In this document: one piece after another, positions 40,694-53,364 of the stretch
How the letters are laid out: each line of letters starts with the position of its first letter
How positions within the stretch are numbered: the first letter of the stretch is position 1
Assembly: GCA_047495785.1 (NCBI GenBank)
Contig: JBLDXI010000029.1
Coordinates: 1,302,001-1,366,000 of the forward strand
Origin: Lepidodermella squamata
Lineage: Eukaryota; Gastrotricha
Reading direction: 5' to 3'
Length of the DNA stretch: 64,000 nucleotides
Position numbers and translations under genes: made by a program
The notes under the pieces: generated by a model
Told to the model about the DNA's origin: nothing
Database searches by the model: none
Seen by the model: only the letters and a program-made list of their open reading frames with translations

Positions 40694-41480
40694 ACACAAA
40701 ACGGCAGCGCATTCACGATTATAAATCAACCCTAGATTTTCAAATCACGACTCTTACACCCGATTGCACTCGTTTTTTGTTTTGGGTCATGACGTCCCAG
40801 CGTTTTAGACGCCTTTGTTCTGTTCCGTTGATATGGCCACACAAAATGATTTGTTAGGGGTGGAAGTAATAAATTATATCGTGTGTTCTGTATAATGTGA
40901 ATCGATGCTAAAATAGTTACTCGCAAGAAACGGTTTTTTGAATAAAACGCAAACTCTTACGCGAAATTAGACCTTATTTCCGACCGCGGCAAATGCCCTC
41001 GGCCTCAGGCATTGTATTTTTTTCTTTCTTCGATTTTCGTCGATGATCATCTCACACTCCGAAGTGTATACGGGTCGATTGCAGGCGCTCGGAAGGCGTG
41101 GTCTATACTAACGAGAAAGCAATTTCCACGTGAGTGAAGCTGAAGAAACGAAATAGAAAATCAAGCGGGAGAAATAGTTTTAAACACAGTTTATTTATTC
41201 CCTGTAACTAATCGTATGAAGTTAAAAGGTAATAATAAAATAACAGAAATCACGATGCCCAACTTACCGAGAAAATTCCATTCCATGTTGAGCTCATTCC
41301 AAAGAAATCTATTATTTCACGCTATTTTAATCATTTTATGTATTTCTTGCCTCATAGGCACATGACACATAGCCGTTATCTATCGCCCTAGGCATTTTCG
41401 GTCTGATTCAATCGCAGACAAAAATGCTTGTCCTATTTTCTGTGGTCATGAATTGAAATCAGTTGAGCGCAAATCTCACA
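40694..41480. other. Intergenic spacer
   Basis: 790 bases between the last peptide gene and the kinase-like gene. It includes AATAAATTATATC near 40868 and AATAAAACG near 40940. Nothing else is recognised. Confidence 0.4.
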
Positions 41481-42993
41481 ATGTTCTCGCCAAGGACCAA
41501 TCCTAAAGATGCAACTGATGATGAGAATGCCGACATTTCGAAGGTGCTCATGGACGAGTACGGAATTCAGCTGACGAAGCTAAACTGCATGGCTGGGCTG
41601 TGCGACCGAACGTATCGAATCAATGATGCCTACATCTTCAAAGTTTTCGTCGATCCTTACACTCAGGATGAACAGCAAATCGGTGAGAGAAAAAGTGATG
41701 GTACCTTACATCTCTATCTTTCCCTTGTATAGAGGCTGAAATCAGCCTGATAAACTTTCTCAAAGACCGAAATTTCCCGGTGCCAGGTGTTGTTGCAACC
41801 CGAAGTGGTGCATATCACTGCATTACAGGTAAGGCCAAATTATTTGTAGATAATCACGAAGTGATCTTTTTTCTTTCAGAGTTGTATGACAGAAAAATTG
41901 GCCATAAAGTTCTGCGACCGGTGCGTCTCCAAACTTTCCTGAAAGGCCACTTGTTATGCAATAAAGAAATAACCCCTGATATATGTTATAAAGCTGGAGA
42001 ATTCACTGGAAAAATGGATCTAGCTTTAGAGGTAAGTCTTACGAATCTTTGAACTTTCCTTGAAGATTTATTATTGCTGTAGAGTTTCAGCCATCCTTTC
42101 TATGAAGAAGGAGAGCCTCTGTTCATCATTCGGTGCTCTGAAACATGGGATGCAAGGGTCTTGGTTGACCTAATCACTGACAAAAATCATTTCTATCTCG
42201 CCCAGCAAGCCCTGGAACTATTCGAGTGCTGCGTTATTCCTAACCTCGAACAACTGCCTAAGCGTAAGTAGGATAATTGAATTTCAGCCTACTTAATACG
42301 ATGGGCTAATGGATATCGGTCAGGCAGAACAGAAAGTCACAACAAATTAAAATCAAACGTTTTTTGAAACCCACGGCTTGGACAAAGGATGAAGTTTTCA
42401 ATGTAATCTAATCTTAGTGTAATCAGTTTTCAGCTCCCTCGGGCGGTCCGGGTCAGGTATTATTTCCACACCTCCCTTGATATTTAAATTGAAGCTGAAG
42501 TGAAATTCACGGCACTTAATTAACTAAATTAAATTAAATCAAATCCTATTTGTTGCCCTATTTTTTATCCACGGCAGAGCAAATTCACAACGATGCACAC
42601 ACTCGCAATTTGATTGTGGACGACGCTTGCAGCCGCATTTCCGGCATAATCGATTTTACGGATTCGCGATTCACGTGTCGAATTTACGAAGTGGCTATCG
42701 CCCTGCCGTCGATTCTGTGCTACGGCTCAGACCCATACGGCTGCGTGCGGCAATTCATGAATGGCTACCGCAAATACGTGAAACTGACGGCTCTCGAACA
42801 GAGCGTGCTAATGGCATGCGTTTGCGCCCGCTTGGTCATGGTGATGACGATCAACCAGTGGTTCAAAGTGCACTATCCCCAGAGTTATGACGAAGCTTAC
42901 GTCTGCAGCATGTTCGGCCGCTCGTGGCACGTTCTCGATGACCTTTTGAACAACATTGATAAACAGGGCGAATTTTTCCTGAGTACGAAGTGA
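41481..42993 (+). CDS. Hydroxylysine kinase-like (APH/choline-kinase fold) protein
   Basis: Five exons: 41481-41682, 41733-41828, 41880-42031, 42083-42263 and 42578-42993; 348 aa. Introns are 50, 51, 51 and 314 nt, and all joins keep frame. The ATG at 41481 is the first in frame. Kinase signatures: a nucleotide-binding half with YIFKVF (likely ATP-lysine), the catalytic loop QIHNDAHTRNLIV (HxDxxxxN) and the metal motif SGIIDFTDS. GKMDLALESFSHP resembles the MDxALxxFxHP of hydroxylysine kinase (HYKK/AGPHD1), which phosphorylates 5-hydroxylysine with GTP. Substrate here is by homology only. Convergent with the P450 downstream. Confidence 0.8.
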
Positions 42994-43250
42994 GCGCGAG
43001 ATCACCTCGAAAAATTAACCTTGAAAGCCACGGAAACTTGATTTCTAACCCCCTCGAAGCTTTTGTTAAATTAATTTGCAAAAGCTAGTTCGCACGTGTT
43101 TAATAAATGAAATCGGGCTCATTACATGAGTCGCACTCGACGATATTTTATTTCACCTCGGAAAACAGATCATAAGGTCACGTTACAAAATAATGCTAAT
43201 AGTAAATCTCAAAAATTCCATATTATAACAATATTATTGAGATCAAGTGA

Positions 43251-45097
43251 CTAGTTTCTCGGGGTAAAAATGAGTCTAACCGGGTCTCTTGGAGTCATAA
43301 CAATGGCAACTTTAACATGGATTCGGCCAATATTAGTCTCATCAGCCGGGAGAGATATTTTGTATCTTTTTAAGATGTTAACTATCACATATTTCATTTC
43401 AAGTAAGGAAAACAGTTTGCCGATGCATTGATGCGGGCCAATGCCAAAGCTGAGAAACGCTGAACGCGTGAAACCGGCTGGTTGGTTTTCTGGCAGAAAT
43501 CGTTCCGGCCAAAACTGGTCCGTATGTGCTCCCCAATGCTCTGGATTTTGGTGCACAGACCAAACGTTGACTAAGACTTTTGTCACGTCTTTCGTTACTG
43601 GAACGTTGCAAATGTTTGCGTCTTCGGTTACCAGCCGATTAACAGCGTTGATTGCGACCGGATATAGGCGCAAAAGTTCGTAACAGACACAATCCAAGTA
43701 AACCAATTTAGTCATCAATGTGTCGTAATCAATTGTATTTTGCGATTGCCAGGTTGCTTTTGAAATTTCATCAGCTAATTTTTCCTGATTAAAAACACAC
43801 AGTTTTTTGAAGGGCGTGTTCACATGTAACCAACCTGAACTTCGGGATGGCGCGCTAGGACTGCGCACAAAAATGAAAGTGATATACTTGTTGTTTCGTA
43901 GCCAGACAGGAAAAACATGACAAGTTGCACTTTCAACTCTTGCTCACTCATATAACGTTCCGGATGGAAATTAGCCGCAATTGGGCATGTGATGTCGTGC
44001 GATGTTTTTCCCGGGCTCCGATCTCGCGAGCTGCTACGTGTCCTGCTGCGAATGTCGGGGTTTACATCTTTCCTGGATCTTTGCGTCGATTCGAAATTTG
44101 TCACGTTTATTAGCAGTTTCAGAAGATCAGGGCTGGTTTTTCCTTTCATCGGGCAACTTGCCTCCGACTTACGTTCGTGCTCGATTGCGTCAGTCATTAA
44201 CTTGAAGAAGCACATGAATGGGCTCAAAGGCCCTGCTGAGTATTTCATCACAAAATGCAGCACAAACTGAGAAAAGCTGAATTATGTACTGATGTGAGAA
44301 AATTGAAAGACAAACCTTCATAACAGGGATTATTTCGGGTAGAATCGTTACGACTTTGAATGCAAATGGTGTGTCAGCCAGGCAATTTGACATCATTTCT
44401 GTAGCTTTCTCGAAAACATCGTTGGGGATTTGATTATCCTCGTTAGCGTCCAGTAGCCGGAGTTTGAGACCGAAGGCTGCCTCGCCCAAGGAATCCATCG
44501 CATATCTTTCAAAAGGCTCACTCACATGCAAAGGCGTGCCCTTTGACCTCTCAATGATGGCAAGAAGGTCATTGATTCGAGATTCGAAAAATGGTAGCAC
44601 TGATCGCATTTTCGTTGAGCTAAAAAACTTGCTAGCTGTTAGACGAGGCCTTCGCCATCGATCGCCCTTCGCGATCATCATATTGATAAGGGGATGGTCT
44701 GGTTCTTTATCAGAATCTGGCTGAACTGGGGCAGCCTATAATTCAAGTTTCAGCTAAAGCCTAATAAACTAGATGATTTACCAACCATTCTACCGGTGAA
44801 AACGTTTGATTGCTTGATACAAACGTTTTCAATCCCAGCCGCACTTGAAACTACTAGGACCGGCCTTGAACCTTCGAAATAGCCAAATGTTTCGCCGTAC
44901 TTCTTCGACCATTCATGAATGACGATATGGCTATCTGGGACCCAGAGTTGAAGCATGTTGCCGAACAAGAAATGCGGCTCTGGGCCTGGGATTCCCAACT
45001 TTGAGAAATAGCGGTGGCAGAAGAACTTTCGATAAAAGTAGAAAATAGCGAGCAGAACAATTGCAGCCAGACATGTGATAATTAGAATATAGACCAT
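43251..45097 (-). CDS. Cytochrome P450 monooxygenase (microsomal type)
   Basis: Four exons: 44782-45097, 44316-44725, 43835-44266 and 43251-43784; introns 56, 49 and 50 nt; 563 aa. N-terminal membrane anchor (VYILIITCLAAIVLLAIFYF), then the Pro-rich hinge LGIPGPEPHFLFG. Signatures in order: WRRPR (helix C), FFLSGYETTSIS (I-helix), YELLRLYP (ExxR), FWPERF (PERF) and FLSFGIGPHQCIGK (haem-Cys). All catalytic residues are present, so it should be active. It is ~60 residues longer than usual because of an Arg/Ser-rich insert before the I-helix (RSRKDVNPDIRSRTRSSSRD). CYP3/CYP2-clan assignment is uncertain. Confidence 0.9.
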
Positions 45098-47325
45098 TGT
45101 ATTACAATTTATCTAAACGGTAACTTAATTGGAGATTGCAAAGTACACAAGTGTCCGATCTGTCTGATATTAGGAAAGAGAAATAATCATAGAATGTATA
45201 AAACTTGACTGTACTTGAGTCACGCATAACTGGTTTAATTAGATCGTTTGAACTACATTTTCGTCTAGATACCTTTTTAACACCGGAAAAAGTCGGATTT
45301 ATACTTGCTTTGATCAGTTGGAAGGTGACAAGTGACAAGAAATAAGGGGTTTTGCACGTTTTTATTACTAGAATGCATAAGCATAAGTAACAAATTGTTG
45401 CTTGACACATTCAAACCGAGCGTATAACCGAATTTTTCGGCGCAGCTAACGAAACCTATTAATGGTATCGGATCGACAGTAAAAGATGATCACGTTTGCG
45501 GTTAAGAGTGAAATTACGATTGAAAGACTTTACGTCGGTGATATTGCCAATTAGACATCAGGTTCATCGATAAATATGGGAGTAAATGACCCACGGCAGC
45601 GTGTTTAGTTTCCCACCTCCCAAAATACGACGGCAGACATTAAAATTAAGCGTACAAAAATAATCAACAGGTTCCACGTAGGCGTAATGTAACCAAAGTC
45701 CGTCCCGACCTTGCGTACTTATTTGGAAACTGAGGGGCCTAAGGTCGCCCGAAATAGCCTATGGGTATCAGTGGTGCAGGCTGGAGAAAAAAATGCCCCC
45801 AAGCGTTAGACATTATTTCCAGCAATCGGATAGCGCTCATTAATCTTTAATCTTATTAAAAACGCGCAGTGGGAAAAACACGGAATTCGGGAGAACCAGA
45901 GATGGCGCTACTGCAAAGGTCGATAGGAAAACGGGAATTAGTTCCTTTTCTGGTCAGAGAGGAAAATTTAATAGGGCGTTTCGAGCTCGTTGTAGTCAGT
46001 TTGGAGGTGACAGGTGACAGTCAATAAGTAGGGGATGAACGATTTTATTACGGCGCATTATTTCGCATGTCACATGTCTCCCTCGAACTGTGTTAACCTT
46101 AAACAAAGCGAGATCCGTACTTTTCGGCCAAGCTTTGATTTCAGATGCCAAGGAGCTAAGAATCGAAGGAAAGGCTCTAAAGCTGAAGACAAATCTAATG
46201 TGCACTGAAAGGCTGTAATCTAGCCTCTGAAAATATCAACGAGCAGCTGTAAAGCAAAGGTTCAGTTGGAGTAGGGTCAAAGAGAAGTTTCGGGGCCTGT
46301 TCAAGGTCTAACTGGCAGCTAACCAATTTATACCCTGTGAATGTGGTGAGTGATCAACGCTTGGGATTCGAAGCGATGACCAATCGTGCCTGGACGGCGA
46401 TGATCAACTGCCGTGCATTAACCGCATGTGCCGCTCTGGGAGGAGCGAGGCATAGTGTCGCGAATTTCATTCATTAATTCAGCCATTCATGGAAAAAACA
46501 CACGATATGAATCCCGTGAGATTCCGACGAAGCGCAGCGATATGAGTCAGGTTTGGCCAGTAAATGGCTAAAAACACCACGAGGTGTACCAAGTTAATTT
46601 AATTTTAGCAGACTTACCGGCTTTTTAACTACTTTCAATTAACTATGCCATGCGCTCTCAGATGTAGTACACACTGAGCTGACTGGACACAGATTTATAG
46701 CAAAAACCGCGTTAATTAGATTTCTCCAAATTGTTATGTCGACTAAGATAAGAACTTCCGTGTATGTTTAGGGTTCAGGTTCACTCAAGCGATGTGTTCT
46801 TTGCAACTTCGGACTGTAAGGTTAATTGTAAGTAATTTGGTATGTCACTATGGATTTGGTTAATGAAAATAGTTTCATGTCTTTCACTCGCAAGTTTGCA
46901 GAAATAGAATCTGCATTTCTGACTTCAATGAATGTAATAAATATACTTAACAAAGATTAATCACTTATCATTACTTCAAATCGTTATGTTCAAAAGTAGG
47001 TCTCTCAGCTGTCGGTAAAGTGTCGCAGGGCCATAATGCCTACCGTATTTTCAATTTCAAGACAAACGGCGCCGTGACACTTTTTAATGCATGTCTGCTA
47101 TTGCTAATCAAATAGGCTTCGAGCTTCGAAACCTCCCATCGACATCGTGTCAACATGTCTTGAACGCTAATAAAACAGGAAGCAATTTTAAACACAAGGT
47201 TTAATTGTGTATCTTTGATTGGATTAGAGCGATTAAAATGGTTGAGCGTAATGAGAACCGGCGGATGTCTGTTGTTTGCAGAACTAATTGCCTGAATTTA
47301 GTCTATTTCAATACGTGGATGAACT
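45098..47325. other. Intergenic, 2.2 kb, no gene seen
   Basis: Upstream of the P450. Only short frames without recognisable content occur. I saw no strong repeat. Confidence 0.4.
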
Positions 47326-47870
47326 CTAATAGACAGAAATACAGACCCCCCGACTCCGATTGCGAACGATCCCTTGCGATGGCAACAGCCGGTTGATAAA
47401 ATCGTCGTCTGTGCGGAAAGGAGAGCTAAGTCCATAGTCCATACCAATGTCCATACCCAGCCGAAAATGACTCTTTGACGATGAGTTTTTTCGGATTCCG
47501 TCGTAACCAGAAAGTTTACCACAATTATTTGAAAGAAAGCTTTTCAGGGTAATCCTTCAATTAAGTTTCTTGCATTCAGAAACATCGTGTATCCTGTGTC
47601 AAAGATGCCATAGGTCAGAGGAATCTTGATAATAGGTAACCGCAAACGGGCCGCGATGCACATCATAGCGCGTCGTAAGTCGTAATTGCGGGTAAGCGGA
47701 GCAAGCAGTTTGATTTCAGATGTCATTGTAGGAACCTCTTTCTCCATGATCAACCTTATTAGTAAGATGCGGCAAATGGGTATGCTTTGTCCTCTACTCT
47801 CTCTGAATGCTTTAAGCTGGACATCCTCTCGAAATTCGGGTGTTAAAATTTGTAATTTTGACTGCTAAAG
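47326..47870 (-). pseudogene. Coding-like remnant of unknown protein, frame-broken
   Basis: A minus-strand frame runs from about 47861 to a TGA at 47544 (TPEFREDVQLKAFRESRG, EIKLLAPLTRNYDLRRAM, KIPLTYGIFDTGYTMF). A second frame overlaps its end and runs to 47326 (KLSGYDGIRKNSSSKSHF, MDIGMDYGLSSPFRTDDD). The composition of both is protein-like. No GT-AG pair joins them and no start exon is clear, so a frame-shifted pseudogene is the simplest reading. Family unknown. Confidence 0.35.
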
Positions 47871-48599
47871 GAACATCATTCTATTTCAAAGCCTCACTGA
47901 TCACTTATATAAATTGGGTTTCGCGTTTCGCCTCGATTGTGCCTATACGGTCAACATTTTGATGATGACGCATGAGAACTTGGTCTGTGTTTGCCGATTT
48001 CACGATGTTGGACTGAACATGACTGGTGATGATACTAAATAAAATTTCCATAATTTAATCAACCCCTATTTTGATTTGAGCGCATGTCACCAATTAATTA
48101 ACTTCCAGGTATTCTTTCATTGAGTTAGCTTGGATACCTATTTACAATCGGAAGAACGCTTGAGCTCCATATCCGGGGGATTTGCGAAACCACACTCAGA
48201 AAGTAAATGGAAAACGTTCAAATATGTTCAAATCAATGCTCCAGAATCGGACTGAATTCCCGAGGTGTCTGATCTCCTAATTCGCTCATAAAACACTCCA
48301 GAGAATGTCGTGGGAAGCTTGTAAAAACAGTGCCCCGGAAATAGAAACAAATTGCGTTATGCTTTTGATGCGCAGAAATAACTGGTCTTCAGTTTTATTT
48401 GGCAATCAGGCTTTCGACTGACTTGAAGACTCAAAAAGTTACCTTTACGCCATTTGTTTCTATTTCCGAAGCACGCAATGTGTCCTTAAACCACGAACAT
48501 GCCGCTAATCTATCAACCACAGACCTTGTTCTCTGCGGAGGCAGCATGAAGATTTCGCATCACTATAAAAAATGAAAAGCATGCAAATTATCACATACT

Positions 48600-48964
48600 G
48601 TCAACTGGGGTGACTTTACACAATGGGGTCACACTTTGACGTGACGAAATGGGGTGACTTACCAAAAATCGGAAATGGTAAGGTAAAGACGAAGTGAGTG
48701 GGTACCGTTGGATAGCCCAAGAAACGGTACAATGCACCTAACCCTTTCTGGAACCTACAAAATAACAGGTAACGTTATGGGAAACAATTGCTTAAACAAA
48801 GCCGCTTTCTCAAAATGGAAATCGTATGCCATTTTCATTGATTGCCCTCCTTCCTCCAGGTTATCCAACGGAATTCGACTCACGGGGTCTTTACCTTACC
48901 TTACAAAGTCACCCCATTTTGGTACGTCAAAGTGACCCCACCGCCCATAGTCATCCCAGTTGAC
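48600..48964. mobile_element. MITE with ~115-bp terminal inverted repeats
   Basis: 365 bp. The ends are GTCAACTGGG and its complement CCCAGTTGAC. Inverted similarity continues inwards: GGGGTCACACTTTGACGT against ACGTCAAAGTGACCCC, GGTAAGGTAAAGAC (48677-48690) against GTCTTTACCTTACC (48887-48900), and CCGTTGGATA (48705-48714) against TATCCAACGG (48862-48871). There is no coding capacity. A target-site duplication is not clear. Confidence 0.8.
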
Positions 48965-51362
48965 GTCTTTTCGAAATGGTCTATATGGTCGTTCGTTGAA
49001 GGGTTCTTACACTCAACTGCATCAATTATCACAAAACCAATTTCTTGCTCCATCAAAGCTTAATTAAAAACATTCATTAGCAGTGGCGTAGCCAGGATTT
49101 TTATTTGGGGGGTGATGTGGTTTTACCCTTGCACAAAAAAATTTGGGGCCTAAAAACTACTCAGGAAAAGTCGACTCGCGAGCTTTAGCTGACGCTTTTT
49201 CGGGCATTTCTAAGCTGAAAATGGGCTTAAAATGCACTAATAGTTCGAGGATCCATAGGAAATTTCTAGTTGGTGACCACTTTCTGGAATATTTTGGGGG
49301 TGTTTTATCACAGCAAGATTCGCTTTCGCCTGCATTCGGCGCTGCATTAGGAGTTTGGTATGGGCTATATTATATCTCATTATTTTCAACCATTTGAGTT
49401 TGATGCTCATTTCGCTGTCTTATCATTTTTAAGGTTCTGACTTGAAGCATAGTTTAATTTATAAATCCACAATGTCTGAACCCAATAGGACCAAAATTGA
49501 GTGAGTATGCAGTTTAGGTTCAGAAATGAAGCTTTTATGCAGATTTATGGCACCATCGAGCGAATGGGTTCTGAATGTTACCATCTGAATGTTTATGGTC
49601 AAAATATGAGCCCGGAGTTATGGAATGACAAGCGTTTGAAAAAAAGTGGAAATTGTTTATGCAGATTTAGGTAACCTTACCCTACGTATTTACGCGCTCA
49701 GCATTTGACCGAATTTTTGAGAAAATATTATTATTTTGCAGTTCATAAAATGCCTCCACTAACTGCGCCAATTAGATCAAATCTAATTGGCGGAAGTTAC
49801 TGGGGAGGCGCAGATGACAGGTCACCTAATATCTTGTCTTAAATTGCTGTTAAAAGTCTAGCTAATGAATTAGATCATAGCTGTCATAAACGATCCTCTC
49901 TCGGCATCACGATAACACCGGACCTAATCGAATATTAGGTACCACGCTTTTCGCAATGAAAGGCCATGGACGCCCGAATCTGAATCATTAATTATCCCGG
50001 TTAGAACTAGGAAGGCAATAGCGAATAGGAGCGGAAATTGAAAGGGAGACTTGAATGCGAAGTTCAGAAAACTACGCGAAAAAAACAGGTGACTTTCAAA
50101 GTTAAGCCGGAAGCCCATCATTCTACGACCAGGATGTAACCAGGGGCACCACTTGACTGGGACCCCATGGGCTCCAGTGGTGAATTTCGAAGTAACATGA
50201 AACCATCGAACTAATAATTTCGTTTAATTACTTAAACCATCGGAACCATCGAAATATAATTTTTATTCTACATTCATCGGAAATTCGTATTTAATATTTG
50301 AATAATATTCCGATGGTTTAAGACATCGTTAAATCACTAATTATGAAACGAGTCACGGGATAATATTATAGTATTCTTGTAGGATACCAGCTCGACCGCG
50401 TCCACGGGTTATGCTACGAGACATCGAATTTTTTCAGGATACTCTGAGGTTAGATTCTCGCTAGAAATTCAAAAAATGTGGTGAATCAAGCTAGCGTCCC
50501 TGCGTCAACCTGAATCGGTAAAAAGTTCGATTGACACTTCAGAATTCCAGGGTCTAGTCAAACTGATCCTGGGTCTTTAATAAGGAAGATAGGAGTTTCC
50601 TAGAAGTCTGAAATTTAAAAAGATACTCAAGAAAAACTTTCATCTTATATTATTGTTATTATATTTTATTCGATTCACGATTATATTATGTTATTATTGG
50701 AGTTCGAGAATAGCCGCATTTTTAAGTCCGTTGTGGCGATTTGCAGAAAAAAATAAGAAAATTCGCCAAAACCAACTGTTCACTTGTCAATGGTCATCTT
50801 ATTATCGACTGAAACCGTGGGAATACTGTGTGGTATTAAAGCGAGCTGAAAACAGGGAGCAAGTCGTTGAATTTAAGTCACAATTTGACTTATGAGCGTC
50901 GGAAAATACCTAAATCCTCATTTCCTAACCACTACCAATCCATTCATTTTCACGTGAAAGTGTCTCATCAGTCGCAATTCTTCGATGCCAAATGACAGCT
51001 CTATGGCCGTAGTAATATAACCAGACGAGAATGATTCTTGATAAGCCCCTCGCGAATGAAGGCTGCTCTCCTCATCATCAAAATCAACTTGGTCAGGAAG
51101 GGTCAAACCTAGATCTTAGATGATTGCGCGACCACAAAGAGCGGAGCTACAACCGAATTATTACGCCTCGCGAAATTACTCGGCACATACGAGCCGGATA
51201 ATGCCATCCTCATAAGCTTCTGATTTTACCTATTTATCATCAGTAACTCATAATTTCTAGAAAAATCTAATATCGAAGAGTAAAACCAAAGAATGATTGC
51301 ATGATGCGAAGTCATGCCGAGCTGTTTCAAATCAGGTCGCGCGCATTCCAATTTCCGACAGG

Positions 51363-51425
51363 TTAAGCTCGTGCTCCGATAAACTAAGATCGCGTTCCGA
51401 TAAATTAAGGTAATGTTTCGATGTA
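51363..51425 (+). repeat. Short imperfect tandem repeat
   Basis: Three imperfect units of about 24 bp built on CGTGCTCCGATAAACTAAG, with the variants CGTTCCGATAAATTAAG and GTTTCGATGTAA. It lies just upstream of the transposase-like gene. Confidence 0.5.
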
Positions 51426-51585
51426 ATACAAAGCGGACGGCTAAAAATCATATTATTGAACTTTTAACATCAAATAATTCGTTGACTGAAATGATAAATT
51501 GTGATGACCCTATAATCGCCAGAATAAATAAAACGCACATAACTAAGGAGATTTTCGAAATTTGATGAATTTTCACTAAGAAGAA

Positions 51586-53364
51586 ATGCCAGCCGCCTAC
51601 AGTTTTGAGGTGGACCTGGACTTAGAGTCAATCAAACACCGAATCGAGCGGATGCCAATTAATATAGGCGATGTTCAGAGGCGAACTCGGCGATCGAGGG
51701 CAGAGATGGCGCAAATGACAATCCTTAAAATGCTTCCCTCGTTGCCACATTTTGCGACAATTATGAATGGAGCTATAATCAAATCGGCGAAGTTGATTGT
51801 TGAGTATGATGAGACCATCGGTACCGTGGAAACCGAGTTACCTGTCGTTAAATCGATGTCCACTAGAGAGCGCTCTGATGTTGCGGCCAAAAGGTATTTT
51901 GTGCTGTCATAGATGAAATTCGCTTTTTTAAATATTTAGCACGCAAATCGGTTGAAGCAAATCGGTTCACTTTTCCCATCGTTAGGTTACGGCAAAAATA
52001 ATTATTTGTTACCCAAAATTTACAAATAATTCCAATATTTCTGATTTTTTCAAAAAATGAAAATAGTCATTCCAAACAGCGCATTTTACCGCAATATCTG
52101 CTTGTTAAAAAAATTGCAGAATTTTGTATAACATTAAAAGGAATTTTTCGTTTTAATATTTTTTATAAAATTAAATTTTTTATTAACATTTTTAATATTA
52201 ATTTAATTAATTTAATATTTAAAAATATTTAAGAATGCTTCTTGTATTTTACCTCTTCGTCCCACTAGATTGGTAACGTTAGGGTTGCGGTTCGGCATAA
52301 ATGCCAGTAAAATACTTGCCATGAAGGACCACATTGGTTTTCGATCAGTCTCGAAAGAAAGATTTTACGAAATAAGGAGAGAAATGGGTATTTTTCATCC
52401 GATAAACAGCATCGATGACGGCCTGGGGGCTTATCGCTCCATTTCTTCAATCGCAAACGTATGGGCACGTAGAGGTGAGCTGTCACCCACTGCTCCCAAT
52501 GATATTCGATTTCAGGTTTTCAATTTTTTAATTTCATGCGAATGACCGATTAACCAAGAAATTCAGGTTGATGGGCTGGCTGGACGCACCTCTTCATCTA
52601 ATCCGATAGTTACATCTTACGTTTGTGTTGCTAGCCGGAAACGCAAGGTTGGCATGGATGACGAGCATCAGTTTGCTGTCTATAACGAAGCTGAGTCCAG
52701 CGAAAATTTTCGGAAATATTTGCAATCGCCTGTTGATGAACTAGTAAAGCTAGTTGAGCAGGGTATATCAGTCGATGGAACAAACTATTCATTTAGGCTC
52801 CTGACTTGCTGTGATTACCCCGCTCTTGTGAAATTGTTCGGCTGCGGGCATCAAGGAGCTCATCATCGATGTGTTATTTGCGAAATCGACATACGTAATC
52901 CCAACTCACCGGCCAAACGTCGTCGGTTTGATGAGTATTCACCCGACCTAGCCGGTAAGTTGGGCTGGTCAAAGGACTATGGGCCAATGATTCGACTTGG
53001 ACCTGCTAAACTCGTCATCCTACCCGATTTTTTTCATATGCAAGTTAATCTTGCCAAGCCCTTGCTTACTCAGGTAATGATTGGACTAAAATTGAAATTT
53101 TTGAAAACAATTCTGGAAATTTTTCAGATCATTTCAAAGTTGAAACTTTTCGGCCAAAGAGAAGCTGTCAAACGATTGACTGAATATTTGAAAAATGACT
53201 TGCGCTTTTTATTTTCCAGCTCATTTTCCAAAAATCACATAATTTTTCGCTACAATCTCACAGTTAACGTCAAGACTTTTCAGAAAATCACTTCTTCTTG
53301 TACACGTACTCGCCCTCAAATCTGTCGAAATGCAATTCGAACTTATCCTCCGCGGACCAAGTAA
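51586..53364 (+). CDS. Transposase-like protein of unassigned superfamily, multi-exon
   Basis: Four exons follow by frame: 51586-51893, 52269-52515, 52567-53073 and 53128 to a stop at up to 53364; introns 375, 51 and 54 nt. The product is about 430 aa. The N-terminal part is basic and helical. The middle holds DGTNYSFRLLTCCDYPALV and then FGCGHQGAHHRCVICEID, a Cys/His cluster in the style of DDE-type element proteins, and PAKLVILPDFFHMQVNLAK. The acidic residues could be catalytic but were not proven. The 3' end overlaps the convergent gene, so the last exon is uncertain or truncated. Confidence 0.45.

Larger units (their letters stand above)
47871..51585. other. Gene-poor stretch with mobile-element traces
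   Basis: 3.7 kb containing the MITE at 48600-48964, a CAGTGGCGTAGCCAGGA at 49081 that looks like one end of a hAT-type or similar DNA transposon, a 13-bp inverted repeat (50231-50243 and 50310-50322, CTTAAACCATCGG) and a short tandem repeat at 51363-51425. I found no gene. Confidence 0.5.
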
